Both the position numbers and the translations under genes were made by a program. A stretch of DNA of 64,000 nt from Ditylenchus dipsaci. Its lineage: Eukaryota; Nematoda; Chromadorea; Rhabditida; Anguinidae. The stretch is taken from positions 1 to 64,000 of the forward strand of contig SADC01001189.1 of NCBI GenBank assembly GCA_004194705.1, given 5' to 3'. Below the pieces are notes generated by a model. It was not told the DNA's origin. It ran no database searches and worked only from the letters and a program-made list of their open reading frames with translations. This document shows, piece after piece, positions 34,171 to 46,300 of the stretch; the first letter of the stretch is position 1; every line of letters starts with the position of its first letter.

Positions 34171-34532
34171 AGGACCATGAAACTTGATAAGCACAGCAAT
34201 TCGCGGAATTCGAATTCGCGCGGGACCACCCTAATTTTGTCCAAAATGTTTTTGAATTAATTTTTTTGCGTGCATTGAAAATTTAAATTTTATTTATGAG
34301 TAAACTTTTAACACATAGTCATATGAGTAGTTATGGTTCAATGAAAGTAGGATGAGTCGTTCGATCTGGCAATGTCGAGCAACGTTGGGTTCGACTAGTA
34401 AAGGGTTCTGTATTTTGAAAAAATTTTACATGCAAACAAAAAACAATTCGAAAACATTATTGACAAAATTAAGGTGGTCCCGCGCGAATTCAAAATTTCC
34501 AAATTGCTGTGCTTATCAAGTTTCATGGTCCT
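34171..34532. mobile_element. TTAA-flanked palindromic MITE, copy 3
   Basis: Terminal arms AGGACCATGAAACTTGATAA and their complement are flanked by TTAA at 34167-34170 and 34533-34536. Inner arms contain CGCGCGGGACCACC. It separates the 3' end of Ro60 from the 3' end of paralogue 4. Confidence 0.8.
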
Positions 34533-34580
34533 TTAAATAAATATTCCAAAAAGTGTTTCAAACTTGTAACAAATCAAGTA

Positions 34581-37261
34581 TTAGGATAAATTATATTTGT
34601 CAAAATGGATAACTTCGCCAAAGTCTTGAACTACTAACGTCCAGTTTCCAGGAGTCATTGCATCATTTTTGACTCTTTGTAGAATGGTTGTAGTTCTTTG
34701 TAATGTCAAGAACTAAAAATCATAATAATAAAACTGTGATTTCCCAGTATTCATAAGATTTTTTTAATCTAATATGGAGCACTTGAGCCTGAGCCCCACA
34801 TTCACCTGAAAACACCACACTCCCCTCTTCTCGGTCAAAACAGCTTGGGAGAGCAAGGCATTTTTTTTGACTGCACTATTTTCCCCCTGAAGACTCAAAA
34901 GACATTTTTAATTATGTTTATACAAAAAAATTATTGTTATAAAAAATTATCAAAAAAAATTGCCTTGATCCCCCAAGCTGATTTGGCTGGGAGTGGTCTA
35001 AGATTCAATTTAGCCTCATATTACTTTTTTCAATGCTGCAGGTTCAACCGGCTTCATTTTTAAGCCCCGAAATTTTTCTATACTTATTTGAATGGTACCA
35101 TACCTTAATTGAATTGAAGATGTAGTACCATTCGGAATAGTACCAAAATTTTCTGTTTAAATGCAATAGACTGTAGCCAGCACCCTAGTTTTGGCTTTAA
35201 AAATGTAGCTCTAAAAAAAGACCGCGGATCTTTTAGAGACTGTTACTTTATTGAAATCAATACAGTATCTGATTATTTCCGTGTCATTTTGTGCAAATTT
35301 TAAAGGTTTTTTTTCCGTATGAATGACAAAAATGACAGATCCTTATAAAAATTGAGTAATAACTAAAAAATACCGAGTTAAACATGTGGAACATTTGCTT
35401 GGACACAGCAGTATTTCCTTTACTACTGGCTTGCATTTCAATTATTTTATTTCTTGTCTAAACCACAAAAGTTTTTTCTAAGCATTAGTTTGAAGCTTAC
35501 TTGATTGTAAAAAGGCATCAAATTATTAGAAGCAATAACCACCACTGGATCCAAAATGATTGCTTCAAAATTGGAAAGACCACCAAAATCTCTGTTTAAG
35601 TAGTTGAAAAGCTGGACCCCTACTGTCATTTGACTTGCTGTCAGCGAGTTCATGATCTCGTTTTTGACCTCTGATATTAATTTATATTAAAAATTTATAA
35701 AAAATGTTCATTTACAATATTTCTCCTGCTTGTGTTGAATTTTATAGTCTAGATGACGCGTAACTGGTTAATTATGTCGAGCTGTGTTTTTTAGAAATAC
35801 AAGTTGTTAGACATAGAGCAGGACGACTTCTTACAAAAGGAGGCACATTTTCACGAAAATAGGACACCTTTTCACTAAAATAGGGCATTTTTCCACAAAA
35901 GGGGGCACTTTTTCGCCTTTTTGACTAAAGCGAAACAAAGGGAGCACATTTTCACGTAAAGTGGGCACTTTTTCGCCAAAAGGGGGCATTTTTACGTATC
36001 GTCCTATTTTTAAATAATAGATATGATATGTATAGTTTCTAGCGGATTCACAGTATGACATTTTTTAAACTATATTTATAAAGTGTGCAAGTAAAACCGG
36101 GTCGTGGTCAAAATTCAGCTCAACATTTAAACGAGGGCTGAAAAAAAATGAACAAAAGAGAGAAGATACCTTAGGCCAAAGCGAGGGATGAACCCACAAG
36201 TTTTCAAGTGGTACGCCATGATTGTCATACTGAACCTGATCGCATAGTAAACTGAAATGCCGCCAGGAATCGTGCTTTCTAACCATAAAAAACTTTATTT
36301 CGTTTGAGAAATTTGAGATAAATCACCACTTATTTGTCAAGTCAGGAACCTTTGAAATTTCAATTTTTGACTTTCTTCATATCATAGCTTTGTGTCCACG
36401 AAATATATAGCTCAATGTTGGTGACAAAAAAAACGTAAAAATTAGCGGTTTTTTTAAACTAAATACAGCAATAGTTCATCATGAAATTGTGACAAAATAT
36501 GCAAAATAAGGTGAAGCACAAATTTTCCATAACTTTTTTAAAATTTGTCTTCGACACCGGATTCGTGTTTAGCGTGGTCAATTTGCTTATAAAGCTGACA
36601 ATTTTCAATTTCAACATTGTTTGAAAATTTCGAATTCTTCTCAAGACAATAAACATTCAAATTTGAAAAAGAAATATTCATTGTCTTGAGAGAAATTTAA
36701 AATTTGTAAGCATTTTAAGCAAATCGAATCCGGTCTGAGGATTGAAGGTTTAGACAGTGGAAAAAAAGCTATAGAAAATTCGTGCTACGACTTATTTTCG
36801 CATATTTTGTCACGATTTCATGATGAACTATCGCTGTTTTTAGTTTCGAAAAAACCGCAATATTTTAAGCTTTCTTTTGGTCATCAGCATTTAGATATAT
36901 ATTTCGTGTACACAGAGTGAGCTCGGTTCTTGAGGTGGCGGTTAAACAAGGTTTGACTGTAGTAAAATTATAAATATTATTCATCAACCTACCATCCAAA
37001 ATTCCCGAAGTATTTTTGCCTGCCTGCACATCTGTTACAACAATGTCGACACACTAAAAACCAACTTTGTTTGTTTATATTATATTTTAAAAGCAACTCT
37101 ACCGCACTTAGCTGACTGTCAGTTATAAATGTGGTCAAATAGGCCTTGATTTTATTGATACTCTTTTGTTTATATGGAGGATTAGCAGTTTCTGTGGCAA
37201 TAAGGCAACAAAAGAAAAATAACCATATCAAAATGTTTAAAAGATTTTCTACCTTAAACAT
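34581..37261 (-). CDS. Secreted protein of unknown function, paralogue 4 of 4
   Basis: Five exons: 37103-37261, 36993-37053, 35501-35670, 35374-35457 and 34581-34712; 606 nt, 201 residues, intact. The leader ILIWLFFFCCLIATETA precedes NPPYKQKSINKIK. This is the most divergent copy: exon 3 has one extra codon and starts EVKNEIMNSLT, exon 4 lacks the AKNAQMA core (MQASSKGNTAV instead), but PGNWTL and YNL at the end are kept. Introns 1 and 3 are only 49 and 43 bases; intron 2 (1.3 kb) is filled by a large palindrome and a tandem repeat. Ro60 and the kinase gene separate it from the other three copies. Confidence 0.78.
35825..36000. repeat. Degenerate tandem repeat of about 20 bp
   Basis: Eight or nine imperfect copies of a unit like GGGGGCACTTTTTCGCCAAA, in paralogue 4 intron 2. 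It creates a spurious minus-strand frame repeating CP-LFVK/CPIFVK. Confidence 0.65.
36385..36915. repeat. Large foldback element in paralogue 4 intron 2
   Basis: The outer arms (CCACGAAATATATAGC and GATATATATTTCGTG), middle arms (GCAATAGTTCATCATGAAAT and its complement at 36.82 kb) and inner arms (TCTCAAGACAATAAACATTC and complement) nest symmetrically over some 530 bases. This suggests repeated insertion at the same symmetrical site, or one long palindrome. Confidence 0.7.
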
Positions 37262-37692
37262 CCTGAAATTACAAATATAGCTAATGTTTGCAAGTTTAAA
37301 AGGAATATCACAAAAAAAACGCCCGTGTGTTACATGCAAATTCAAGCACAGTCAAATTTTTTCTGATTTTGTGCTATATTTGATATTAATGACCTTTTCA
37401 GCGGCGCTTCAAAGCACAGAAAATGAAATCTGATTGTTGAGAAAATATTATTCGTACCGAAAAACTGTGTTTATTTTCAAAATTAAATATAGACTTAAAA
37501 CTAACAAAGCGATTGCAAATAAAAGTTTTTCGAAGTGTTCAGACTTACTTATAAATATTTTATGACGATGTGTACCTTTGAATTTTCATTTTACTACAGA
37601 TTAATGGATTAAACATAAACACTGTGGGTTGATCAATTTAATGTGTGTTTAAAAAATACAATTAAAAGGGCAGAGATTATAATTAGGCTTGA
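37262..37692. other. Upstream flank of paralogue 4
   Basis: AT-rich with no exon visible. It should contain the promoter of paralogue 4, which I cannot pinpoint. Confidence 0.4.
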
Positions 37693-37881
37693 AGGACCAT
37701 GGTTTTTGCGCGCAGTGGCATGGCTAAAATTGGAATTGTCGGGGACAGTTCTCTTTTGTCTGAAACTGTACTCTTTGCAGCTATTTTAAACGACCTCAAA
37801 GAGTACAGTTCGAGACCAAAGAGAAGTGTCCCCGCCAATTCAAATTTTGCACATGCCACTGCGCGCAAAAGCCACGGTCTT
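37693..37881. mobile_element. TTAA-flanked palindromic MITE, copy 4
   Basis: The ends AGGACCATGG and CCACGGTCTT are flanked by TTGA (left, mutated) and TTAA (right). Inner arms GCGCGCAGTGGCATG and CATGCCACTGCGCGC are perfect complements. The CCCCGCCAATTCAAATTTT phrase is shared with copy 2. Confidence 0.75.
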
Positions 37882-38725
37882 TTAAAGGGGCATGCCTGTC
37901 GCCAATGGAAATATTTTCAAAGGCGGGTAGAACTTATTGGGTTGGGGGTGCGCGTTTTTCACTTATTTAAAAATATTGTTAAAACGTCTTCTAAGTAATT
38001 TTTTATACTGAAAACGATAAAAAGCTGGGCACTTATTGGTTGGGGGGGGGGGGGGGGGGGCGGGTTTTCACTTATATAAAAATAGTGTTTAAATGACTCC
38101 TAAGTAATTTTTATATGCTTTAAACGATAAAAAAGTTATTTTCTGACATTTTCGCAGGGGGCTTGGTTGGTTAGAGATGCGCGCACTCACTTACCTTAGA
38201 CATAATTCCGAGCAAGACTCTTGATTAAAAATGCATAAAGATACTCTTTTTACCCAGCTCCAGTGACCAAAACGGGGTAGAATACCTTAATACAAGGAAA
38301 TTTGCCTTGGTCCCCAAGGCAAAAAGTCAAAAAAAAATTTCCAAAAATACCATTTTTTGTGTGGAAAAATGTTAGAAATTGACTTTCTTATCGTTTTAAG
38401 CATATAAATATTACTTAGGAGTCGTTTAAACACTATTTTTAAATAACTGAAACCCCCCCCCCCCCCAACCCAATAAGTTCCAAAAGCTGTTTTGTGATAC
38501 TTTTCTACATAAAAATCTGATTTTTTGGAATTTTTTTGACCAAAACTTGACTTTTTGCCTTACGGGACCAAGGTGAACTACTTTATATCAGGGTATTCTA
38601 CCGCGTTTTGGTCACTGGAGCTAGGCAAAAAGAGTCTCTATATGCATTTTATGATCAAGATTTTGCTCGGAATTATGTCTAAGGTATGTGATTGCGCACA
38701 TCTCTAACCAACCAAGTGAACTGGT
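37882..38725. repeat. Nested palindromes with long G and C runs
   Basis: A G run of about 18 (38041-38060) is mirrored by a C run near 38452-38466. Around them the phrases AACTTATTGGG/CCCAATAAGTT and ACGATAAAAA are inverted. Outside that, GAGATGCGCGCACTCACTTA and CAGCTCCAGTGACCAAAAC (38.17-38.28 kb) are mirrored at 38.60-38.71 kb. The structure resembles the element at 19.5 kb. Confidence 0.65.
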
Positions 38726-40357
38726 ACACGCCTCTCTATATTCCCATCGGCGAATAGCATGCTCTTTAAACGCCATAAATTTTATACATTATACTGCGTA
38801 ACGTAATTATTCAAAAATCAAATATTTGCATTACAGACTTTATCTGCCTTCATTTTTTGTTGTCATATATTTAATGTCTTGTTTTTTCTTTTTCTAATTT
38901 TTTTGTCATAAATTAACTGAAAAAACTGGAACTTTTTTTGTCAAGAGGCCCCTTTTTAATTAAACATGAGCATTAGTCCCAGAGCCTGGTAAAAGTGCTT
39001 AAGATATTTATTAGTCTTAGCTAAGATATGCTGGTCCACCCTTAGGCTTAGGGTTCATCTTTCTCTGAGTCCTTTTGAGTCCTTTTTAACACACGCTCGC
39101 CTACTCTTGCCTAAGCATTCGAACACAACTGGTAGATACGTGTGAAAACTATCAGTTTAGAGAGAATCAAGGCACATTTGTTCGAGGGTACCCTCGAACA
39201 CATGTAAAGACACATTTTGTGTTATTAAAATTCTTATACTTCTATACAGTAATGTAAACGAATTTTATTTAGGATAACACGTTTTATCCAAGAACATTAA
39301 AATATGATTGGTTATAAAATTAAATTTATTATATGTCAGATGTCCATCATCACATTACATCATCAATGACCACAAGCTAAATTTTAAAATAGTATTGTAT
39401 TTTACACAGTAAATTTTCTTATATGTTAGACAAAAACATTGAACTTTAATGCGAAAATTCTGAGCCGTCAAGTCATGGTTGAAAATACACCTTTAGGGCT
39501 TTAGCCAACCTTCTTCCACTTTTGGGTAGCCCTCACCGTGTCTATTTAAAAAGGAACGAGTGACGGCACCTGTTTACTTCGAGGCCCCTTATTCATATTG
39601 AACTTTTTTGCTTACAATTTACTAATTTACCAATTCACTATTTTCTCATTTTTATTTATCTTATCCGTCAAATCACGTTAAATAAAAAGATATTAATTGC
39701 CAATTAAAATAGAAGTTCTAATAATTGACTTTTTGATCCACATAAGGACTCATCTCACTCGTAGACATACTCATATTTCATTGGCAGTCAATATCGTCCC
39801 ATTTAACGTAATTTGACGGATGAGAAGTTTAAAATGAGAAAATAATTTATAAAACACTGATGACCAAAAAAGTCAAAATAACTGAAAAAATAAAAATGCA
39901 GCCACGCGGAGTCGAACTCATGACCAAACATTTAACCACTCGGCCATCCAAGCACATATCTGAGTGCTAAGCTATTAGAAACATATAGTTGGAACTATAC
40001 TTTCCAACTTAAACGCATTTTAACTTAAAAAAATCGCTCAGTTAGCAGATTTTGACCATTATGTCACTATTCTACTTTTTAATTTCCTATTTAATGGCAT
40101 ATTGGGCTTTTCGATATTGCGACGACACTCTGTGTGGTTCCCTTGTTAGGCAAAGTCTAAGGCGTGGACTAGTACAGTGACAATCAAGACAAAATCAAAC
40201 ATTTGTATCAAAATAGGTGTCTCACTGCTCTTGTGTGGGTATCTAAGGGGTTAGTTACTTTGTTGAAAATGTGCTTTTGAAGCAGGGATACCAACCACCA
40301 CACCACGTTTATACAGAAGGGCATAACACGACTGTAGAATTTAAGTTAAGTGTTTAC
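38726..40357. other. Gene-poor stretch with small palindromes and a tRNA-like motif
   Basis: Inverted GGCTTAG-type phrases lie at 38.97-39.12 kb, and a small palindrome (TTATCCGTCAAATCACGTTAAAT and near-complement) at 39.66-39.83 kb. On the minus strand at 39897-39955 sits GGATGGCCGAGTGGTTAA followed by GAGTTCGACTCC: an A-box and B-box as in tRNA-Ser/Leu, but only about 30 bases apart and with no anticodon arm, so a tRNA-derived fragment. No protein gene is seen. Confidence 0.5.
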
Positions 40358-43300
40358 CTCAGAAGTAGAGTGTATGCAGCTATTTGTAGTATGATGTCAT
40401 AGTGCTTAGCCACAGCTGCACTTTCATCTCCATCTTCCTCTTTTTCTTCCTCATCTTCATTATCCTCACTGTTCAACTTGCATTTTTCATCTACCGGTTT
40501 CTCCATTTTAGCCAATACGTCTTCCTTAAATCAACAATGCAAAAAATAGTCAATATTAATTCTAAAACAAATACAAATGGTGGGTCTTCTTCCGGACCTA
40601 CAACATTTTTTAAATTAAATTTTCTCAGCAATCTAAAAAATCAAACCTGTCCAGCCAATGTATCTTAAATGAAAAAGTTGTTTCAAAAAAAGATTATAAA
40701 AAGAAAGTTACGTAGAGGGAGAACGCCATTCAGCAGCTTAACAACAAAAAATTACAGTATTCTAATATACTCTATCGTTTTAAAATATATAAGACTCCTC
40801 CAAAACAACCATCACATTTCCTTCAGCGGGATACAACCGACTCGCCAACGCAAAACCTAACGGCGAAAACTAGCCAATGGCAAAGCTCACCAACAAAAAA
40901 AACACGCGGCTGCAGTATAGAATCCCTCCCCCTGCAGAGTGATCGGATGGAGAGATAACTTCATATTCGGGTTTCTCGACCCCTATTTCCCGAGAAAGCC
41001 GCGTGTTTTTTTTTGATTCTGAGAAAAAAAAATTCGAACGACAGGGGGGTATCATCGTTTTTCAGTCAAAATTTGAAAAATTTTAAATTGGCGCCTTTTG
41101 AATTTTAAAGGGAATAAGGGCTGTATTGGGAGGGGAAGGGAATAAAAGGGGGCCACTTTTATGGCAGAACAATAGAAAAGTAAATATATATTCTTCGACT
41201 GCCTCACCATGTTTTTCAACTGAGCCGTGGCAAAAAGAGACTTTATACGCATTTTTGATCAAGAGTACTTCTCGGAATCATGTCTAAGGTAAGTGAGCGC
41301 GCGCCTCTCTAACTCTCAAGCCGCCTGCGCCCCCTTCGAAGGCGCAGGGGGCTTGCGGTCTTGGAGTTGAGATGCGCACACTCACGTACCTTAGACACAA
41401 ATCACTCGAAAGTGACTCTGGATGCATAAAAAGCATGCATACCAGAGTTTATTTATGCGGTAGGCCCCAGTACTCAAAACTACGTTCAACATCTTCTTGT
41501 TAGTGGGCCCTCTATGGTTAGTGGCCCTCTTTTATTCCCTTTCCCTTCCAATACAGCCCTTAATCCTTTTAAAATTCAAAAGGCGCCAATTTAAATTTTT
41601 CAAATTTTGATTAAAAACCCATGATAAAGCAAAAATTTGCCGTTGGCTAGTTTTTGTTGGCGAGTTGGTTGCGTCCCCCTTCACCCCAAAGTTACACACT
41701 TTTTAAAAATTTGTATCTTTGTAACTGTAGAATTTCTCGTATATCATACGAGAAATTCTACAGTTATTCATTAACCCACAGTTATTGACAAGGCGAAATC
41801 TTACTCTGGATGGATGGGTGTTTATAGTAATTCAGTGGAAAACAAAAAAAGATTTTTTCGAAGTCCTTTATATGCTCTTTGGATGCAGGTGGCTTGTGAT
41901 AGCTTATACAACAACAGAGTAATAAAGTTTAAGAATAAGTCCATGAAATGTTTTTTTAACACTTAATACTTCGAATTGTAAAATTTTGATGGAGATACTA
42001 AGAGCATATTGGTACTTATGTGCAATATGTCCCCCAATTGTTTTTTTTCTCGAAAAAACGCCTTGGTCACCCCTGTCGTTTTGAAGATGATCATTTAAAA
42101 GGTGATCATGCTGACCATAATCACCATGTTCACTATAATCACAGTGTTACAATAGCCACGATGAACAGCGGGGACAAAGGCATTTTTCAAAAGAAAATAA
42201 TTAAGGCACACATTGTACAGAAGTTCCAGCATATTCAGCTCACTCCAAACGATTTCACTAATTTTTTTTTTAATTTCCAAATTCTCTCACTAATTTTTGT
42301 GGGAAAGGGTCATAAATGTTAAATTCCTAATTGTTTGAAAAAATTTATGGAATTTTGTTGTTTAAAATGTTCCCTTGTAGAATGAATTACCTTCATCCTC
42401 ACCAATCACTAAATTTAAAAATAATTATGTAATTGTTTGCATATGAATTATCAAGTTGCCTTACATTTATCACACGTAATCCTTAGTTGATTCAGGTGAT
42501 GAAACATACCACCTAAAATGTGTTTATGAAATTTTTTATCGTAATAGTGTATTTTATCTAATATAAAGTTTTTTTTATAATAAGCGCCCTTCGACTTTGA
42601 TTTCATCTCGGAGTAGACAAGTTTTTCCGATCAGCTTTTTTAGCGTTTTCTTAGTTCCACCGAGCTTTACCGATTTTAAGTTTTGGATTTTGGTTAAACA
42701 CCTAAAAATTTTAGGATAACTCTAATAACCGCTCCCTCTATAGGTCGACCGAAAAATAAGAGCCCCTTAAAAAAATAAAATGCGGTATTCACCCTATTAT
42801 AAAATCCCCCTTCTAGGTGGTATCTGAAAATATAGACCTTATTTTCGTAAGCAATTTTTCTACATAGAAATTTTGGCGCTACTAACCACAACCACGGGGT
42901 GGGGGCGTTTTTAAAACGAGTAGCATCGAAATTTTTTTCGACAGGGTGAATCAAAATCATTCTAACATTTTTTGCGAAAAAAATTAAAAGTTAATAATTT
43001 GAAGCAATTTTAAAATCTTGTTAGAGTTTTGTCAATTTATTTTGAGCATTGCTCTTTGTTAAACTTGGCTCCGTTTTTCGCTTCGTTTAAGCCGACTTAT
43101 TAGGTAATCTACAGGGTGTCACAAATAACAAAGAAATCAAAAAAAGTTGTCAAGAGCTTCTGCAAAGCTCTGAAACTCAAAAATTTGTTGGTGTTCCAGC
43201 AAACAATTCAATAGCTGAACAATAATTGACAATAATTATCGAATTTACACTGCCTTACAATATTCCCGTTAATACGATGACTTAATCCGACTAAAGTTTG

Positions 43301-46300
43301 ACATAGCCATCATTTTTCATTTTTAGCCTGGTCTAGTTAACCTAGTTAGTACTGCTGAGTTTCACAACAGATGAGTCTTTGAGCCCCGAGGTAGGCTTAA
43401 ATGACCGTTTTTAAATCAGATCTGCTAACAGAAAAGTAAAATATAAGTGAGATTCTTATTCTACCTTGACATTTGAGAAAAGGCGGGATTCTAAGATACA
43501 TTTTTGACAGCAAAATTTTCTTTCCGTTCCAGCCAAGCCCTTCTTTTTAATTGAATTTGGGATGGTTGGTCTTTTTTTACCTTTTAATTTATAGTTCCTT
43601 TCCAATGTTTCTAAAATTAGGATTCTTCAATGCTTATAAATAGATTTTTCTATCTTTTAACCTGTGATTTTGTAGTCAAATGACCGAGTCACTTCGCTAG
43701 TTTCTTCTATTTTATTATCTTCTTTGACATCTTGCATATTATCAGTCTTAAATATAGCAAATATTTGATTTGAAACTGTTGAAGCTTACCTTTAGAGTGC
43801 GCGTATACCCTAAATTTTTATGAAAATGAATAACTTTTCGTGAAAGGTTGGTCATTACGGAAAAATCAATCTTTTTTCAAATGATTTTACAAGTGTTTTC
43901 AGTTTTTTCTTTTCTTTTCTATGAAGATCTATTCTATATACCAAAAGAGTAAACTTAGGGCTATGCAATGGTATACTAGAAATAAATTTTCATTTTTCTT
44001 TGATGTCTAAACAGCTATTCAGAAAAAAGGGTGGTAAATTTTTCCTGCACCCGTCATTAAACATGGTTAATTTCACCCCTAATTGCAAACATTACACAAA
44101 ACATTGGAAAGATAGGCTAGAATTACAAATGTTGTCAATTTAATAGACTTTTGAAAAAGAGCTCGTAAAATGTAGAAAAACGGCTCTAGTCAAGAAAAAG
44201 CGGCTTTTTTGTTTACCTTGGTCTCCGCTGTTAATTTTTTGAAACAATTAATTTTTTATAAACATAGCCTGTTTATATAATTTTTTTATTTACTCTTGTG
44301 CAACACAAGTAATTATGGAAAATATATACACTGAGCTATTTTATGAGCCTTTTAAAAAAAAATCGGCGCAATTTTTGCATTGGCTTTACAATTGTGTCCA
44401 AAGAAGAATTTCGCAACACTAAAATTGCAAGAAGCCTGTCTTTCGTTTCATACAATTGTAATATTTTGGGTTGGATGGGGCGGGTTTTTCACTAATTTGT
44501 AATCATGTTTAAACGACTCCTAAGTAATTTTTATATGCTTAAAACGATGAAAAACTTATTTCTGACATTTTTTCACACAAAAATGGATTAAAAAAAAAAT
44601 TTTTTTGGTCAAAATTCAACTTTTTGCCGTGGTCCCCAAAGCAATCCAAGCTGAAAGGGTGATACCTTTTTTTATCGTTTTAAGCATATAAAAATTACTT
44701 AGGAGTCGTTTTAACACTATTTTTAAATAAGTGAAAAACACCCCCCCCCCACCCAATAAGTTCACATAAATTACATAATGAGTCAAAAGATTCACTTTTG
44801 AACGGCCATAAATTTTTGTCTAAGTCGAAGTGCGAAATTCTGTAAACGCAGAACAACTTAATTTTCGTTAAAGGGGGGGGTGTATTTCCTTTCGTATCTG
44901 GTCCCGCATGGAAATCGGTTTAATTCAAACTAAACCACATTTATAGGTTGCAGGTTCGAGTCTATCTGGGTGTGAACTTTTTTTTTCACATTTTTGAGGG
45001 ATTGAGCTTAACTCACACTGAGTGTCAGACTTATAAATACTAATCAATCGATCGTGGACATTTCCAGGATTGCTTTTTTTGGTCAAAAATCATATTGAAT
45101 TTCATTTTGAAGTAAAAGAAAGTCAGCCATAAGCCATATGCTTCGATTTATATTGCTTCTAGCTGTTTTATTTTTCTTACAGTGATTAGCAATTTTCTAT
45201 ACTCATGAATGCACTAGGTACTTGACAAAAAAATTCTATACCGAAGTTTTATTTACCAAAGAAAAGGTATGATTGAATAAGGTCCCCTGCCTATGAAGCA
45301 TCCTTATCACCTCCCCCCCCCCTAGCTTAGATATATATGTGGAATCCTTCCTGATAATTTTGCTGCGTTCGCAAGACTATTAGAATCATTTTGATATCCA
45401 ACTAGTGAATAAAATGTGAAAAAAAGAAAGTTCACACCCAGAGAGACTCGAACCTGCAACCTATAAATGTGGTTTAATTTAAATTAAAATGATTTCCATG
45501 CGGGACCAGATACGGAAAGGAAATACACCCCCCTTTAAAAGAATCCGATATATAAGTGTGAAAACACTATTTTTCTTGGCGGTCTTTGTGGTTTCCGTCC
45601 GATCTGCGGATGATCTCTGGATCGGTAAGGACAAACTACAAGGGTGTCGCGAGCGGCCACGGCCACAGCTCTGAATTGGAAAAAAGGGGAATGGAGGGAT
45701 ATTTGATCCCACTCCTTTGGATCCGCAGAGATCCGCAGTAGGCACCAAACCCCGACTGGGAAGTGAATAATGTTGTAGACATCACTTGCGTCGAAGACGC
45801 AACAGGGGAACCAAGCCAAAATCGTGTTTTTCCCATAATTAAATATTGTTATAAAAATAAAGTCGTTTTACGTTTAGAGAATTACGGAACTCTGCCTGGG
45901 CAAAAAATTATGACCCTTGAAAAGTGTTCGAATTTCTTGACTCAGCCTGTAGAAAACGTTTGCAATGAGGAGTGAAATTAGCTATTATACGCCTAAAATT
46001 GTTTATATGCGTCAAGAGTGACGGTGTTTGAAAAAGTAGCAACTAGTGAGTGACTAACTTCAAGTGGTCATCGCTCAACTTTCATTAAACCATTTTTTTA
46101 GATCTTTGATGACTTGTTTACGTACTTCGTGTTCAAGTTAAACTTCAAGTTCAGATCAAATTCGAAAATCCGAACATGAAGTAGAACACGAACTTGAGAT
46201 ACGTGAACAAGCCATGGCAGATTCAAGATTTCCAATACTCAGGTCACAAGATTAGGACCAAAAGAAATGATTTTTTTCGTCATGGCCAGATACTTAGTCA

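Noticed and set aside
35831..36061. Cysteine-containing minus-strand frame repeating Cys-Pro-X-Phe-Val-Lys
   Set aside because: It is the translation of a degenerate tandem repeat of about 20 bp inside an intron.
38041..38060. Long G run considered as a telomere-like or G-quadruplex element
   Set aside because: It is a homopolymer mirrored by a C run inside a palindromic element; its length is probably unstable or affected by sequencing, and there is no telomeric repeat.
39897..39955. Possible tRNA-Ser/Leu gene on the minus strand
   Set aside because: A and B boxes are too close together and there is no anticodon arm; treated as a tRNA-derived fragment.
42391..42408. 18-nt micro-exon (VIGEDE) of the acidic gene
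   Set aside because: Good splice sites, but its phase does not restore the frame of the next exon, so it is only mentioned and not called.
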